DNA from: Truepera radiovictrix DSM 17093
GTDB taxonomy: Bacteria; Deinococcota; Deinococci; Deinococcales; Trueperaceae
Length of the DNA: 64,000 nt
Reading direction: 5' to 3'
NCBI RefSeq assembly: GCF_000092425.1
Contig: NC_014221.1
Location: forward strand, 1,307,001-1,371,000
The notes beneath the pieces are model-generated. The model was not told the DNA's origin and ran no database searches. It saw only the letters and a program-made list of their open reading frames with translations. This document shows positions 42,897 through 53,112 of this stretch, in pieces (the stretch's first letter is position 1; each line of letters opens with the position of its first letter). The translations under genes and the position numbers were made by a program.

Positions 42897-45800
42897 GTGA
42901 AATGGTTTTTGCCGCAAAAGGTCATCCGACCATACGCGCCAGCTGCGCTGATCGAACGACCTCGTCTGCACGAATGCGTGCTCGCCAACCTCGACCGCAA
43001 GCTCACCCTGATGGTGGCGCCCGCCGGCTACGGCAAATCCGTGCTGGCCCTCGAGGTCGCCAAGCGCGCCCCTTACCTCGACTGCTGGTACGAGCTCGAT
43101 GAGCACGACGCCCACTTAGAGACCTTCTACGCCTACCTCTGCGAGGCGGTCCGGCAGCGCATCCCGAACTTTTTAGACGAGCTCCCCGAAACCCCCAAGC
43201 CCTGCACCCCGTGGGAGCTCGCGGGCCTCTTTACGGCGACGCTCTACCGCTTCGGCGAACCGCTGCTTATTACCCTCAGCAACTTTCACCGCGTGGGCGA
43301 CGCCGAAGCGGTGACGCGCTTTGTCGACACCCTGATCACCTACTTGCCCCCAACGTGCCACCTGATGATCCTCTCGCGCAGCCCCACCCAGCTCAACTTG
43401 GCGCGGCTCGTGGCCAACCAAGAGGTGACGCTCCTGACGCAGGCGCAGCTCGCGCTCAGCGCCGAGGAGAGCGCCGCGATGGCGCAGCTTCTGGGGTGTG
43501 ATGACGCCGAGCGCGCAGAGGCGCTGCACGCGCAGCTAGGGGGGTGGGCGGCGGGGTTGTCGCTGCTGCTGGCGGGGGCGGGCTCGAGCCGCGTCGAGGG
43601 GGCGGGGGACGCCGAGGGGCTCATTCACGCCTACCTCGAGACCGAGGTGCTCGGCGAACTCAGCGACGAAGAGCGCCGCTTCGCCTTTTTGGCGGCGCTT
43701 CTGGCCCCCTTTAGCGAGCTCGAGCTCGCCCACTACTGCACCCCCGAAGAGCGGCTTCTGCTCCCCGCGCTCGTGAGGCGCCACGCCCTGCTCTTTGCGA
43801 CCGGCAAGGCGCGCGGCGCCGAGGCGCTCTACGACATGCAACCGCTCGTCAAGAGCTTTCTCAAAGAGACGCTCGAGCACACCCAGCCGGAGCTGTGGCG
43901 CGAACTCAACCTCAAAGTGGGGGTCGGCCGCTTCGACGCCGGCCACGTCGAGGCGCTGCAAAACCTCGTCGCCGCCGGGGCAGTCGGGGCGATCGTCGAG
44001 CGGCTCGAAGGGCTGCGCCGCGCGTTTCGTGAGTCGGGGGATTACAGCCGTTTCGCCCTCTGGCTTAAACGCCTCCCCGAAGCGGCGCTCCAAGACCACC
44101 CGGAGCTCCTCATCCTCATGGGGGAGGCGCTCGTGCAGAGCGACGCGGCCGCCGCGCGGGCGCTCTACAGCCGCGCCCTCGAGCTCGGCGTGCGCGACAA
44201 GCGGCTCCACGCCGCCGCGCTCAGCGGGCTGTTGCGCGCCGAGCACAACCTGCGCCACTACCGCGAGCTGCTAGCGCGCGCGCCGGAGGTGCTGACCGAG
44301 CTGCGGGAGCTGCGCGAGCTGCGCGAGCTCGCTTTCTCGTACAACTCGGTCGCGCGGGCGCACATGAGCCTGGGGCAGTTTAGCGCGGCGGCGCGCGCCT
44401 TTGAGATGGTGCAGCGCGTCGGCGACGAGCTCCGCGATCCCTACTTCAAAGCCCTAGCGACCCGCGGCCTAGCCGCTCACGCCGAATACACCGGCGACAC
44501 GCAACGCGCGCTGCTCCTCAACCAGCAGGCGCTCGGCTTCTGGGAGGCGTGCGGCAACTCCTACCAGATCACCGGGGCGCTCAACAGCTTGGCCGCTTGC
44601 TACTACGACCTCGGCGAGCTAGAGGCGGGGCTCTCGGCGGGGTTGCGGGCGCTCTCGCTATGGAACGACCTCGCGCTCGACGAGAGCCCCGTGCTGCTGC
44701 ACTGCACCCTGGGGGACTTGCTGCTCGCCCTAGGGCGTCCGGAGGAGGCGGCGCGCCACTTCGAGGCGGCGCTGCACGGCAGCCCGACCGACGCCTTTGC
44801 GCACGCCTACGCCCTCGTGGGGCGGGGGCGCCTTTTTAGCCTCGAGGGGGGGGAGGCGCGGGCGAAGACCTACGCCGAACGGGCCCTCGAGCTCGCCCTC
44901 GCGCACGGCTTCCGCTTCTGCGAGGGGCTCGCGCGCACGCTCCTGGCGCAGCTCGCCGCGCTCCAGGGGGCGCGCGCCGAGGCGGCCGAGCAGCTCGGGG
45001 CGGCCGAGCGCCTTTTCGCCGAGATCGGTGCTCGCCGCGAGTTGACGCGGGTGCTGTGGCTGTTAAGCAGCGTCACCGAGCAGCGCGACGCGGCGGCGCG
45101 GGCGCAGGCGCTCGAGGACGAGCTCGGCTGTCCGGCGCGCCCCCTGCGCTGCGGGCCGGCCGAGCCGGAGGCGGCCGCCGCGCCCGCACCGAAGTCGGCT
45201 TTCGGCCCCTCGGTGAGCGGCGCGGCGACCCCGCGGGCGGTGCTCGAGCTCTTTACCTGTGGCCACACCGACATCGTGTTAAACGGCGAACCGGTCGCCA
45301 TCAACGATTGGAACGGGCGTAAACCGCGCGACGTGGTGCTCTTTCTCGCTTCGGTCGGGGGCGGCGCCTCGCGCGACGAGTTTATCGAAGCCCTCTGGGA
45401 CGACGAGGGCCGCGACCCCGAACAGCAGTTTAGCGTCGCCTTAAGCCGCGCGCGGCGCACCCTGGGCTGGCGCGAAGCGATCGTCCGCGACGGCAACCTC
45501 TACCGCTTCTCGGCTGAGCTGCACGTGCGCGAAGACGCGGCCACCCTAGAGCGGCTCCGCCCCGGCGCCCCTATCGCGGCGCTCATGGAGGCGCTCGACG
45601 CCTACCGCGGCGACTACCTCCCGGGGTACTACGCCAACTGGGTGGAGCGCCGCCGCCAGAGCCTCCAAGAGCACGTGCTCTTGCTGCTCGCCGACCTCCT
45701 GCCGCGCCTTAGCGAGGAGGGGCAGCGCCACCTCATCCCGGCGTATGCGAAGCTCGCTTTTAAGCTCGACCCCTGCCATGAACCGAGCACCTTCGAGCTC

Positions 45801-45974
45801 ATCCGCTACCACCTCGAGAACCGCAACCTCGAACAGGCGCGGCGGCACTTTAGCCTCTACGAAGAGGCGATCACCGAGCTCGGGCTCGAGCCGAGCCCGG
45901 TCATCGTCAGCTTGCTGTCGCAAGGGATCCCCGCCGCTTCGCCGCGCCTCGGCGAGCGGTTTCTGGATCTTTAG
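42897..45974 (+). CDS. MalT-like STAND ATPase fused to SARP/BTAD output domain
   Basis: The 1025-residue regulator begins with VIRPYAPAALIERPRL, as in MalT/LuxR-large proteins, then Walker A VAPAGYGKS (41-48) and the LLITLSNFHRV Walker B-like strand, so it has a STAND ATPase core to about 280. A TPR-like helical array follows (about 290-740). At the end, instead of a LuxR helix-turn-helix, there is an OmpR-type winged helix (about 782-870, NDWNGRKPRDVVLFLA, DEFIEALWDD) and a BTAD domain (about 876-1015). GTG start with GGAGGG upstream. It is probably an inducer-dependent activator; the target may be the divergent lipoprotein/small-protein unit, which is inference. Confidence 0.85.
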   Translation: MKWFLPQKVIRPYAPAALIERPRLHECVLANLDRKLTLMVAPAGYGKSVLALEVAKRAPYLDCWYELDEHDAHLETFYAYLCEAVRQRIPNFLDELPETPKPCTPWELAGLFTATLYRFGEPLLITLSNFHRVGDAEAVTRFVDTLITYLPPTCHLMILSRSPTQLNLARLVANQEVTLLTQAQLALSAEESAAMAQLLGCDDAERAEALHAQLGGWAAGLSLLLAGAGSSRVEGAGDAEGLIHAYLETEVLGELSDEERRFAFLAALLAPFSELELAHYCTPEERLLLPALVRRHALLFATGKARGAEALYDMQPLVKSFLKETLEHTQPELWRELNLKVGVGRFDAGHVEALQNLVAAGAVGAIVERLEGLRRAFRESGDYSRFALWLKRLPEAALQDHPELLILMGEALVQSDAAAARALYSRALELGVRDKRLHAAALSGLLRAEHNLRHYRELLARAPEVLTELRELRELRELAFSYNSVARAHMSLGQFSAAARAFEMVQRVGDELRDPYFKALATRGLAAHAEYTGDTQRALLLNQQALGFWEACGNSYQITGALNSLAACYYDLGELEAGLSAGLRALSLWNDLALDESPVLLHCTLGDLLLALGRPEEAARHFEAALHGSPTDAFAHAYALVGRGRLFSLEGGEARAKTYAERALELALAHGFRFCEGLARTLLAQLAALQGARAEAAEQLGAAERLFAEIGARRELTRVLWLLSSVTEQRDAAARAQALEDELGCPARPLRCGPAEPEAAAAPAPKSAFGPSVSGAATPRAVLELFTCGHTDIVLNGEPVAINDWNGRKPRDVVLFLASVGGGASRDEFIEALWDDEGRDPEQQFSVALSRARRTLGWREAIVRDGNLYRFSAELHVREDAATLERLRPGAPIAALMEALDAYRGDYLPGYYANWVERRRQSLQEHVLLLLADLLPRLSEEGQRHLIPAYAKLAFKLDPCHEPSTFELIRYHLENRNLEQARRHFSLYEEAITELGLEPSPVIVSLLSQGIPAASPRLGERFLDL

Positions 45975-46135
45975 CGCGCAAAACCTCGAGGGTGTCTTAG
46001 CGTGTCTTTTTGCTCGGGGGTCAGCCGACCGGGCTGGTATTCATGTACGGCTTGGAGCGTGGTGGCGCCGAGCCGTCACGTCTTGCCGCCCCCGACAGAG
46101 CGCCAACCGAGCTCTTTGCGGATGCGTCGTATCTG

Positions 46136-46462
46136 CTAAGCGAAAGCGTCGTCTGGGCGCACGGACGCAATGTGGCTGTCGCTTTGGCCGGCCCAACGGA
46201 AGGTCTGTTCGATGCTCCCGTAACCACGTCTAAACGCTCTGGTGAGCTTGAGCGTGTTTTCGCGAGTAGGGGCTGTGGAGAGGATGACGCGCAGTTCGTC
46301 ATCGGTCCACGGTTTATGGTTGTTGTCTTCGGGGTGCTCGATGGAGCGCTCGTACTCAAACAGCGCTTTTCTGGCCAAAGCGCCCTTTTCACTCGGAGAC
46401 AGTCCCGCGACGTCTGAGTTCAGCAGCGCCAAGAGCCGCGCTCTAAACGCGTCTTTGTGCAT
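46136..46462 (-). CDS. Small SANT/Myb-like helical protein, low GC
   Basis: The 108-residue protein has an N-terminal helical part and a C-terminal KPWTDDELRVILSTAPTRENTLKLTRAFRRGYGSIEQTFRWA module. Its W-x-x-x-E-L-x-x-(I/V)-L ... PT-x-x-N pattern is like SANT/Myb-type DNA-binding modules often found near HNH or restriction genes. Composition is low for the region (31, 36 and 33 G+C of 60 in three lines), suggesting transfer. A G-rich site (GGGGGTC) precedes the ATG. There are no related genes around it. Function unknown. Confidence 0.6.
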   Translation of the reverse strand: MHKDAFRARLLALLNSDVAGLSPSEKGALARKALFEYERSIEHPEDNNHKPWTDDELRVILSTAPTRENTLKLTRAFRRGYGSIEQTFRWAGQSDSHIASVRPDDAFA

Positions 46463-46540
46463 TCAAGACCCCCCTAGCGTTTGTTCGGTAGCTTGCCAGG
46501 GCGGCGGAGCCCGAAGGCCCCGCCACAAGGCGCAGCACCC

Positions 46541-47475
46541 TTAGACCAACGCCGCTTTTTGCATCGCCGCCATCATCGCCGCGCCCATGTCGGTCGGGGT
46601 CGGTGCGATAACGACGCCGGCGGCCTCGAGGGCGGCGATCTTGTCGGCCGCGGTGCCCTTACCGCCGGAGATAATGGCGCCCGCGTGGCCCATGCGTTTG
46701 CCCTTCGGCGCGGTGGTCCCCGCGATAAAGCCCGCGACGGGTTTTTGCATGTTGCTCGCGATCCACGCCGCGGCGTCCTCCTCGGCGGTGCCGCCGATCT
46801 CGCCGATCATGATGACGCCTTCGGTCTGGGGGTCGTCGTTAAACATCTTGAGCACGTCGACGAAGTTCGTGCCGTTGACCGGGTCGCCGCCGATCCCGAC
46901 CGCCGTGGTCTGACCGAGGCCGTTTTGGGTGAGCTGGTGCACCGCTTCGTAGGTCAGCGTCCCCGAGCGCGAGACGACGCCGATACGGCCCGCGCGGTGG
47001 ATGTAGCCGGGCATGATGCCGATGCGGCACTCGTGCGGGGTGATGACGCCGGGGCAGTTGGGGCCGATGAGACGGGTTGGTTTGTCGGCGAGGTAGCGCT
47101 TGACGCGCACCATGTCCATGATGGGGATCCCTTCGGTGATGCAGATCACGAGGGGCAGCCCCGCTTCGGCAGCTTCCATGATGGCGTCGGCGGCAAACGG
47201 CGCGGGGACGAAGACGACCGAGGCGTTGGCGCCGGTCGCCTCCACGGCCTCTTTGACGCTAAAGAAGATGGGCACCTCGGCGCGGTAGGTGTCCCCGCGG
47301 CCCGGCACGCCAGAGTGGTCGGTCTCGCCCTCGAAGACCTCGGTCTGCCCGGCGCGGCTCGGGTGAACCGCCCCGACGACCTGGGTGCCGTAGGCGACCG
47401 AGCGGTCGGCGTGAAAGCGGCCGAAGTTGCCGATGCCCTGAACGAGTAGTTTGGTGTCTTTACCGACTAAGATGC

Positions 47476-47479
<4 letters not shown>
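46541..47479 (-). CDS. sucD: Succinyl-CoA synthetase alpha subunit
   Basis: SucD holds the CoA-binding Rossmann domain and the histidine phosphorylated during interconversion of succinyl-CoA and succinate with nucleotide formation (TCA cycle). The 312-residue protein starts [20 protein letters not shown] and has [21 protein letters not shown] and [32 protein letters not shown] and [17 protein letters not shown] follow, the last holding the active histidine. ATG 47479 overlaps the sucC stop (ATGA), so the subunits are translationally coupled. Confidence 0.96.
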
Positions 47480-48699
<1,220 letters not shown>

Positions 48700-48926
48700 G
48701 GCTCGCCTCCAGCGGAGGCCGCACGCTCCTCGCGGGATCAGCGTGCGGTCTCGGACTCCGGGGGCGCTGTCGGGTCAGGCCGAGCCGGCAGCGCCCCTCA
48801 CGGTGCTCTAAGCCTACCCCGTGAGGGCGCGGCGCGTGAGCGCGCCCCGGGGGGGGCGTACAACGCGCGCGGCGACAACGGGGGGCTGGCCTCTCGGCGC
48901 GGCTTTTGGCGGTCGGGCCGCCGGCC

Positions 48927-50495
48927 TCAAGGGACCGCTTGGTCCTCGAGCGCGCGGCAGGTGGCGCCCGCGCAGCCCTGCAGCGCCTCGGCGTGCGCGG
49001 CGAGCGCCGCTTTAAGCGCAACATCGGCGCCCGCGTAGAGGTTGGTGAGTTCGAAGGGGTCGTTTGTCAGGTCGTAGAGTTCGCCCTCGCGGGTGCCGTC
49101 GGCGTACCGGTACTCGACGTAGAGGCGCCCGAGCGTCCGCACGGCGCGGTACTGGGGGACGGGCACCTTGGGGTGGTGCTCGGTGGGGCGGTGCTCGGGG
49201 TCTTCGCCGAGGGCGCGGCGGGGCCAGAACTCGGTGAGGACGCTCTGGCGCCACCCCTCAAGGGGCACGGGGCGAGGCCGCAACACCGGCGCTAGCGAGC
49301 GCCCGTCGACCCACGCGGGGGGGGAGACCCCCGCCCAAGCGGCGATCGTCGGGGCGAGGTCGGTGTTTAAGACCAGGTGTTCGCGCACCTCCCCCTTGGG
49401 GATACCGGGGCCGCGGATGACGAGCGGGAGGCGCACCGAGGCGTCGTAGGGGGTGAGCTTGAGGTGAAAGAGCCGGTGCTCGCCCGAGTGCCAGCCGTGG
49501 TCGGAGGTAAAGACCAGGTAGGTGTTGTCAAGGGTGCCCGTCTCGCGCAGCGCGTCTAGGAGCGACCCGAGGAGCTCGTCGACCGCTAGGAGCATCTGGG
49601 CTTGCGCGCGGTAGGTGGCGTCGATCGCCGCGATGTCGGCGTCGCTCAACGGGGGCAGCTCTAGCCACCGCGCTTTGCCCTGCGGGTCGGCGTTAAAAGA
49701 GGGGGGGCGGGGCGCTTGAAGGTCCCTAAAAGCGTCCGCGTGGCGCGGCGCGGGGACGGCGGGGAGGTGCGGGGCGGTCGGGGCGAGCAGCAGAAAAAAG
49801 GGCCCGCGGCGGGCCGAGCGCCGCACGAAGTCCACGGCGAGGCCGGCGAGCACGTCCGTCTGGTAGTCCTGTGGGCGGCTGCCGTAGTGCCGGATGCGCC
49901 CGTTGGCGTTGATCTTGTAGTCGTACATCGCGTAGGGGCTGTTGCGCGGGTCGCGGGGCACGTCGATAAAGCCGTACCACTCGCTCCACCCCGGCGGCAC
50001 GTAGTTGACGCGGGGCCCCCTGTAGCCAGAGGGGTTCTCGCCCTCCGGGCCGTAGGGGTAGGCGTTGAGGTACTTGCCCATCAGTGCGGTGCGGTAGCCC
50101 GCCCCTTGAAGCCAGGTCGCGAGGCTCGAGGCTTCGGCGCCGGTGTCGTAGAGCTTGGGAAAGCCCCCCTCGGGACCCCCGTTCGAGCGCACGCGGTGGT
50201 TGTGCGCGTACTGGCCGCGCAGGAGGGAGACGCGCGCGGGGCAGCAGAGCGGGGTACTCGTAAAGGCGTTGGGGAGGTGCACGCCCTCGCCGACGAGCTC
50301 GCGTTGGAGCGTCGGCATGAGCGCCAGCGAGGCGGCGAGCTGGTCGTCGGTGAGGATCAAGATGACGTTGGGACGGCTTGGTTGGGTGCTGCAGGCGCTC
50401 AGCAGGGTGAGCGCGGCCCAGGCGAGCGCGACGGCGAGCCGCCGGACACGGGGGCGAGGGGGTGCGAAGGGGGGCACGACGCGCCACCATACCAC
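48927..50495 (-). CDS. Sulfatase (alkaline phosphatase superfamily), lipoprotein
   Basis: Sulfatases remove sulfate esters using formylglycine. The 522-residue protein has a lipoprotein-type signal (ALTLLSAC, Cys35), the metal motif ILILTDDQ (D50, D51) and the CxPxR site LCCPARVSLLRG with Cys84 as formylglycine precursor, followed by GQYAHNHRV. A later VFTSDHGWHSGEH gives further metal ligands. It most resembles arylsulfatases and glucosamine-6-sulfatases. GTG 50495 is the furthest start; another GTG at 50477 is possible, and neither has a strong site. A formylglycine-generating enzyme is required from elsewhere. Convergent with nothing; divergent from the DUF456 gene. Confidence 0.87.
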   Translation of the reverse strand: MVWWRVVPPFAPPRPRVRRLAVALAWAALTLLSACSTQPSRPNVILILTDDQLAASLALMPTLQRELVGEGVHLPNAFTSTPLCCPARVSLLRGQYAHNHRVRSNGGPEGGFPKLYDTGAEASSLATWLQGAGYRTALMGKYLNAYPYGPEGENPSGYRGPRVNYVPPGWSEWYGFIDVPRDPRNSPYAMYDYKINANGRIRHYGSRPQDYQTDVLAGLAVDFVRRSARRGPFFLLLAPTAPHLPAVPAPRHADAFRDLQAPRPPSFNADPQGKARWLELPPLSDADIAAIDATYRAQAQMLLAVDELLGSLLDALRETGTLDNTYLVFTSDHGWHSGEHRLFHLKLTPYDASVRLPLVIRGPGIPKGEVREHLVLNTDLAPTIAAWAGVSPPAWVDGRSLAPVLRPRPVPLEGWRQSVLTEFWPRRALGEDPEHRPTEHHPKVPVPQYRAVRTLGRLYVEYRYADGTREGELYDLTNDPFELTNLYAGADVALKAALAAHAEALQGCAGATCRALEDQAVP

Positions 50496-50630
50496 GGGGG
50501 CCGCGCCGCCGGACCTGAAAAAAGCCGCTCGCTGCGCGCCGCCCTCGAGCAGAGCCCGCGTCCGTTACGTCGTTCGCCGAGGGGGGCAGACCCGCACCTC
50601 TCACGCGCTTTTCTGCTACAACTGGCGCAT

Positions 50631-51113
50631 ATGACTGCGACCTTTTTAGCGGCCCTCGTCTTTACCCTTTTCTACCTCGTCGGCCTCGCGGGGGTCATCC
50701 TGCCCGCTCTCCCCGGCGTACCGATGGTGGCGCTCGGGGCGCTGCTGGCCGCCTGGATCACGGGGTTCGAGGTGCTCACCTGGACGACGGTGATCATCAC
50801 CGCGCTCCTGACGGTGCTCGCGCAGGGGCTCGACTACGTCGCGGCGGCGGTCGGCGCCAAGCGCTTCGGCGGCAGCCGCGCGGGGTTTTGGGGGAGCATC
50901 GTCGGGGCGCTCTTGGGGCTTTTCGTCCCGCCTTTCGGCTTTATCATCGGGGCGCTCGTCGGTGCGGTCGGGGCGGAGCTCCTCACGGGGCGGCCTTTGG
51001 ACGAGGCGTGGCGCGCGGGGATCGGCGCGTTTGTCGGCACCCTGGGGGGGATGCTCGTCAAATTCATCATCATCGTCACGATCGGCTTTCTCATCTACCC
51101 GCGCTTTTTCTAG
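50631..51113 (+). CDS. DUF456 membrane protein
   Basis: The 160-residue product is hydrophobic throughout, with four or five membrane segments. It has the glycine-rich repeats GLAGVILPALPGVPMVALGALLAAW and GSIVGALLGLFVPPFGFIIGALVGAVGAELLTGR typical of DUF456. Those glycine zipper-like motifs occur twice, as in the family. Function unknown. ATG 50631 was chosen as the start of the hydrophobic protein; the frame continues upstream, but that part is the antisense of the sulfatase gene. No ribosome-binding site is visible, consistent with a short or absent leader. Confidence 0.85.
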   Translation: MTATFLAALVFTLFYLVGLAGVILPALPGVPMVALGALLAAWITGFEVLTWTTVIITALLTVLAQGLDYVAAAVGAKRFGGSRAGFWGSIVGALLGLFVPPFGFIIGALVGAVGAELLTGRPLDEAWRAGIGAFVGTLGGMLVKFIIIVTIGFLIYPRFF

Positions 51114-51419
51114 GCTATTTCTGGGTTCGGCGCGCCCCTAGCGCGCGCTGCTAGAGGGCGGTGCCAAAGGTTTGTCGCCTCGTGGTCTGCAGGTCACCGG
51201 CGCTGCGCGCCCCGGCGACCGAGCGGGCCTGCCCGCCAGGGCTCGCCGCGTCTGCGGTGGGCTGACGTGGCGGGTTTATACTGAGGCGCTCGGGCGCCGC
51301 TAGCGGCGCCGCACCTATGGCGCGTCCTCTGGAGCTACCCGAAGCGGGCGGCGCGTGGCGACGAAGCGACGAACAGAGACGAACAGACACGAACAGAGAC
51401 GGACTGAAAAGAGGTTTTC
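51114..51419. other. Intergenic region with palindrome and 10-base tandem repeat
   Basis: There is no gene. It contains a perfect 18-base palindrome (51293-51310, GGCGCCGCT as left half) and three tandem 10-base units (51368-51397, GACGAACAGA with one change in the third) before lgt. AAAGAGG near 51408 is the lgt ribosome-binding site. Confidence 0.55.
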
Positions 51420-52340
51420 ATGGACCCCATCATGATTCAAATCGGGCCGCTGGCGATTCACTGGTACGGCTTTCTCATCGCCCTCGGGGTGCTCGTCGGG
51501 ACCTCCTGGGGGCTCCGCGAGGCCGAGCGGCGTGGGCTCGAGCCCGATCGCATCACCGATATGACGCTCTGGCTGGTGCTCGCGGGGCTTATTGGGGCGC
51601 GGCTCGTCTACGTCGTGACGAGCCCGGCGGCGTACTTCGGCCCTGGCGGTGACCCGCTCTCGGCGTTTGCCATCTGGGAGGGGGGGGCGAGCATCCACGG
51701 CGCGGTGTTGGGGATTGTCGTCGCGCTGTGGTTCTACGCCCGCCGCCACAACCTCAACATGTGGGCGTACCTCGACGTGCTCACGCCCATTGGGGCCTTG
51801 GGGGTGATCGGCGGCCGTATCGGCAACTTCATGAACGGGACCGACACCACCGGTCGCCTGACGGGGTGGCCGATCGGTTTTACCTGGCCCGAACCCGGCA
51901 CGCAGACTTTTGGCGCGCTCGGCCGCGTGATCTTCGGCGAGAACCTCTGGGCCAACGCCCCGCAGTTCGTCGTTAATGGCGAGCTGGTGCGGGGGCCCGT
52001 GCACCTCACGCAGCTCTACGGGGCGCTCATCGGGGTCGTCTTGGTCTTTATCCTCCTCTGGGCGTTTCGTAGAAGCCGCACCCCGGGGTTTGTCTGGTGG
52101 CAGTTCGTGCTCTGGTACTCGCTGCTGCGCTCGGTCTTCGAGGAGACCTTTCGCGACAACCCGCTCTTTTGGCCCGTCTACCTCTCCGAAGGCCCGGACG
52201 CGCCCGGCATCGGGCTCTTTACGCTGACCCAGCTCGTGAGCGTGCCGCTTATTCTCATCGCGCTCTACATGCTGCTCACCATGAACCCGGACCAGGCGAC
52301 GCGCCGCGAGACGCTCGCGCGCAAAGCGCGGGGGCGCTGA
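51420..52340 (+). CDS. lgt: Prolipoprotein diacylglyceryl transferase
   Basis: Lgt adds diacylglycerol to the lipobox cysteine of lipoproteins at the membrane, the first step of lipoprotein maturation. The 306-residue protein has seven membrane segments and begins with IGPLAIHWYGFLIALGVLVG. GGRIGNFMNG (with the essential arginine and asparagine) and the HLTQLYGALIG and ETFRDNP segments follow. The length is slightly above the usual 260-290 because of an inserted loop (GPGGDPLSAFA). The window encodes at least five lipoproteins that would need it. It is followed after one base by the GlmU-like gene. Confidence 0.95.
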   Translation: MDPIMIQIGPLAIHWYGFLIALGVLVGTSWGLREAERRGLEPDRITDMTLWLVLAGLIGARLVYVVTSPAAYFGPGGDPLSAFAIWEGGASIHGAVLGIVVALWFYARRHNLNMWAYLDVLTPIGALGVIGGRIGNFMNGTDTTGRLTGWPIGFTWPEPGTQTFGALGRVIFGENLWANAPQFVVNGELVRGPVHLTQLYGALIGVVLVFILLWAFRRSRTPGFVWWQFVLWYSLLRSVFEETFRDNPLFWPVYLSEGPDAPGIGLFTLTQLVSVPLILIALYMLLTMNPDQATRRETLARKARGR

Positions 52341-52341
52341 C

Positions 52342-53112
52342 GTGCTGGCGGCGGTGGTGCTCGCGGCGGGGCAGGGGACGCGGATGCGCTCGAGCCTGCC
52401 CAAGGTGCTCCACGAAGCGGCCGGCAGACCGCTTTTAGAGCACGTGCTCTTGGCGGTGACCCCGCTCGAGCCCGAGGTGACGGTCGTGGTGGTCGGCCAC
52501 AAGGCCGACGAGGTGCGCGCGCGCTTCCGGAACGTGCCGGTCGCCGCTGGGGTGACGTGGGTGTTGCAGCGCGAGCAGCTCGGCACCGGTCACGCGCTCG
52601 CGCAGGCGCGCGGGGTGCTCGAGGGGCCGCTCGGGGCGGGCGGCGCGGTGTTGGTTGTCAACGGCGACGGGCCGCTCTTGCGCACCGAGACGCTGCGCGC
52701 GCTCGCGGCCGAGCAGCTCGAGCAGGGCGAGGGGATGACGCTTCTTACCTGCGAGGTCGCCGACCCGACCGGTTTGGGGCGCATCGTCCGCCGCGCCGAC
52801 GGCAGCGTTCTGCGCATCGTCGAGGAGAAGGACGCTTCGCCCGAAGAGCGCGCCATCCGGGAGATCAACCCCGGCATCTACGCCTTCGACGCCCACGTGT
52901 TCTCGCTTTTAGAGCGCCTGAGTAGCGACAACGCCTCGGGGGAGTTTTACATCACCGACCTCGTCGGCCTCTACCTCGAGGCTGGCCTGCCCGTGCGGGC
53001 GGTGCTGGGGCGTGACGAGACCGAGGTCTTAGGGGTCAACACGCCGGAGCAGCTGGGGCGCGCCGACGCGCTGTTGCGGGCGCGGCTAGGGGCGGATGTA
53101 GAGCACCCCTAG
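52342..53112 (+). CDS. GlmU-like N-acetylglucosamine-1-phosphate uridylyltransferase, one domain
   Basis: The 256-residue protein is the nucleotidyltransferase half of GlmU: LAAGQGTRMRSSLPKVLH (7-24, with Lys21), QREQLGTGHAL, LVVNGDGPLL and GEFYITDL. GlmU is normally about 450-480 residues with a left-handed beta-helix acetyltransferase domain. Here translation stops soon after LGVNTPEQLGRADALLRARLG, so that domain is absent, and no repeat-rich continuation follows in other frames. It probably makes UDP-GlcNAc from GlcNAc-1-P supplied by another route. GTG start one base after the lgt stop. It overlaps the convergent sulfatase gene by 27 bases. Confidence 0.85.
   Translation: MLAAVVLAAGQGTRMRSSLPKVLHEAAGRPLLEHVLLAVTPLEPEVTVVVVGHKADEVRARFRNVPVAAGVTWVLQREQLGTGHALAQARGVLEGPLGAGGAVLVVNGDGPLLRTETLRALAAEQLEQGEGMTLLTCEVADPTGLGRIVRRADGSVLRIVEEKDASPEERAIREINPGIYAFDAHVFSLLERLSSDNASGEFYITDLVGLYLEAGLPVRAVLGRDETEVLGVNTPEQLGRADALLRARLGADVEHP

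Noticed and set aside
42333-43115. Minus-strand frame across the regulator start
   Set aside because: It is partly antisense to the STAND regulator N-terminus and has no family motif.
49716-50630. N-terminal extension of the DUF456 protein
   Set aside because: The upstream part of the frame is antisense to the sulfatase; the membrane protein begins at ATG 50631.
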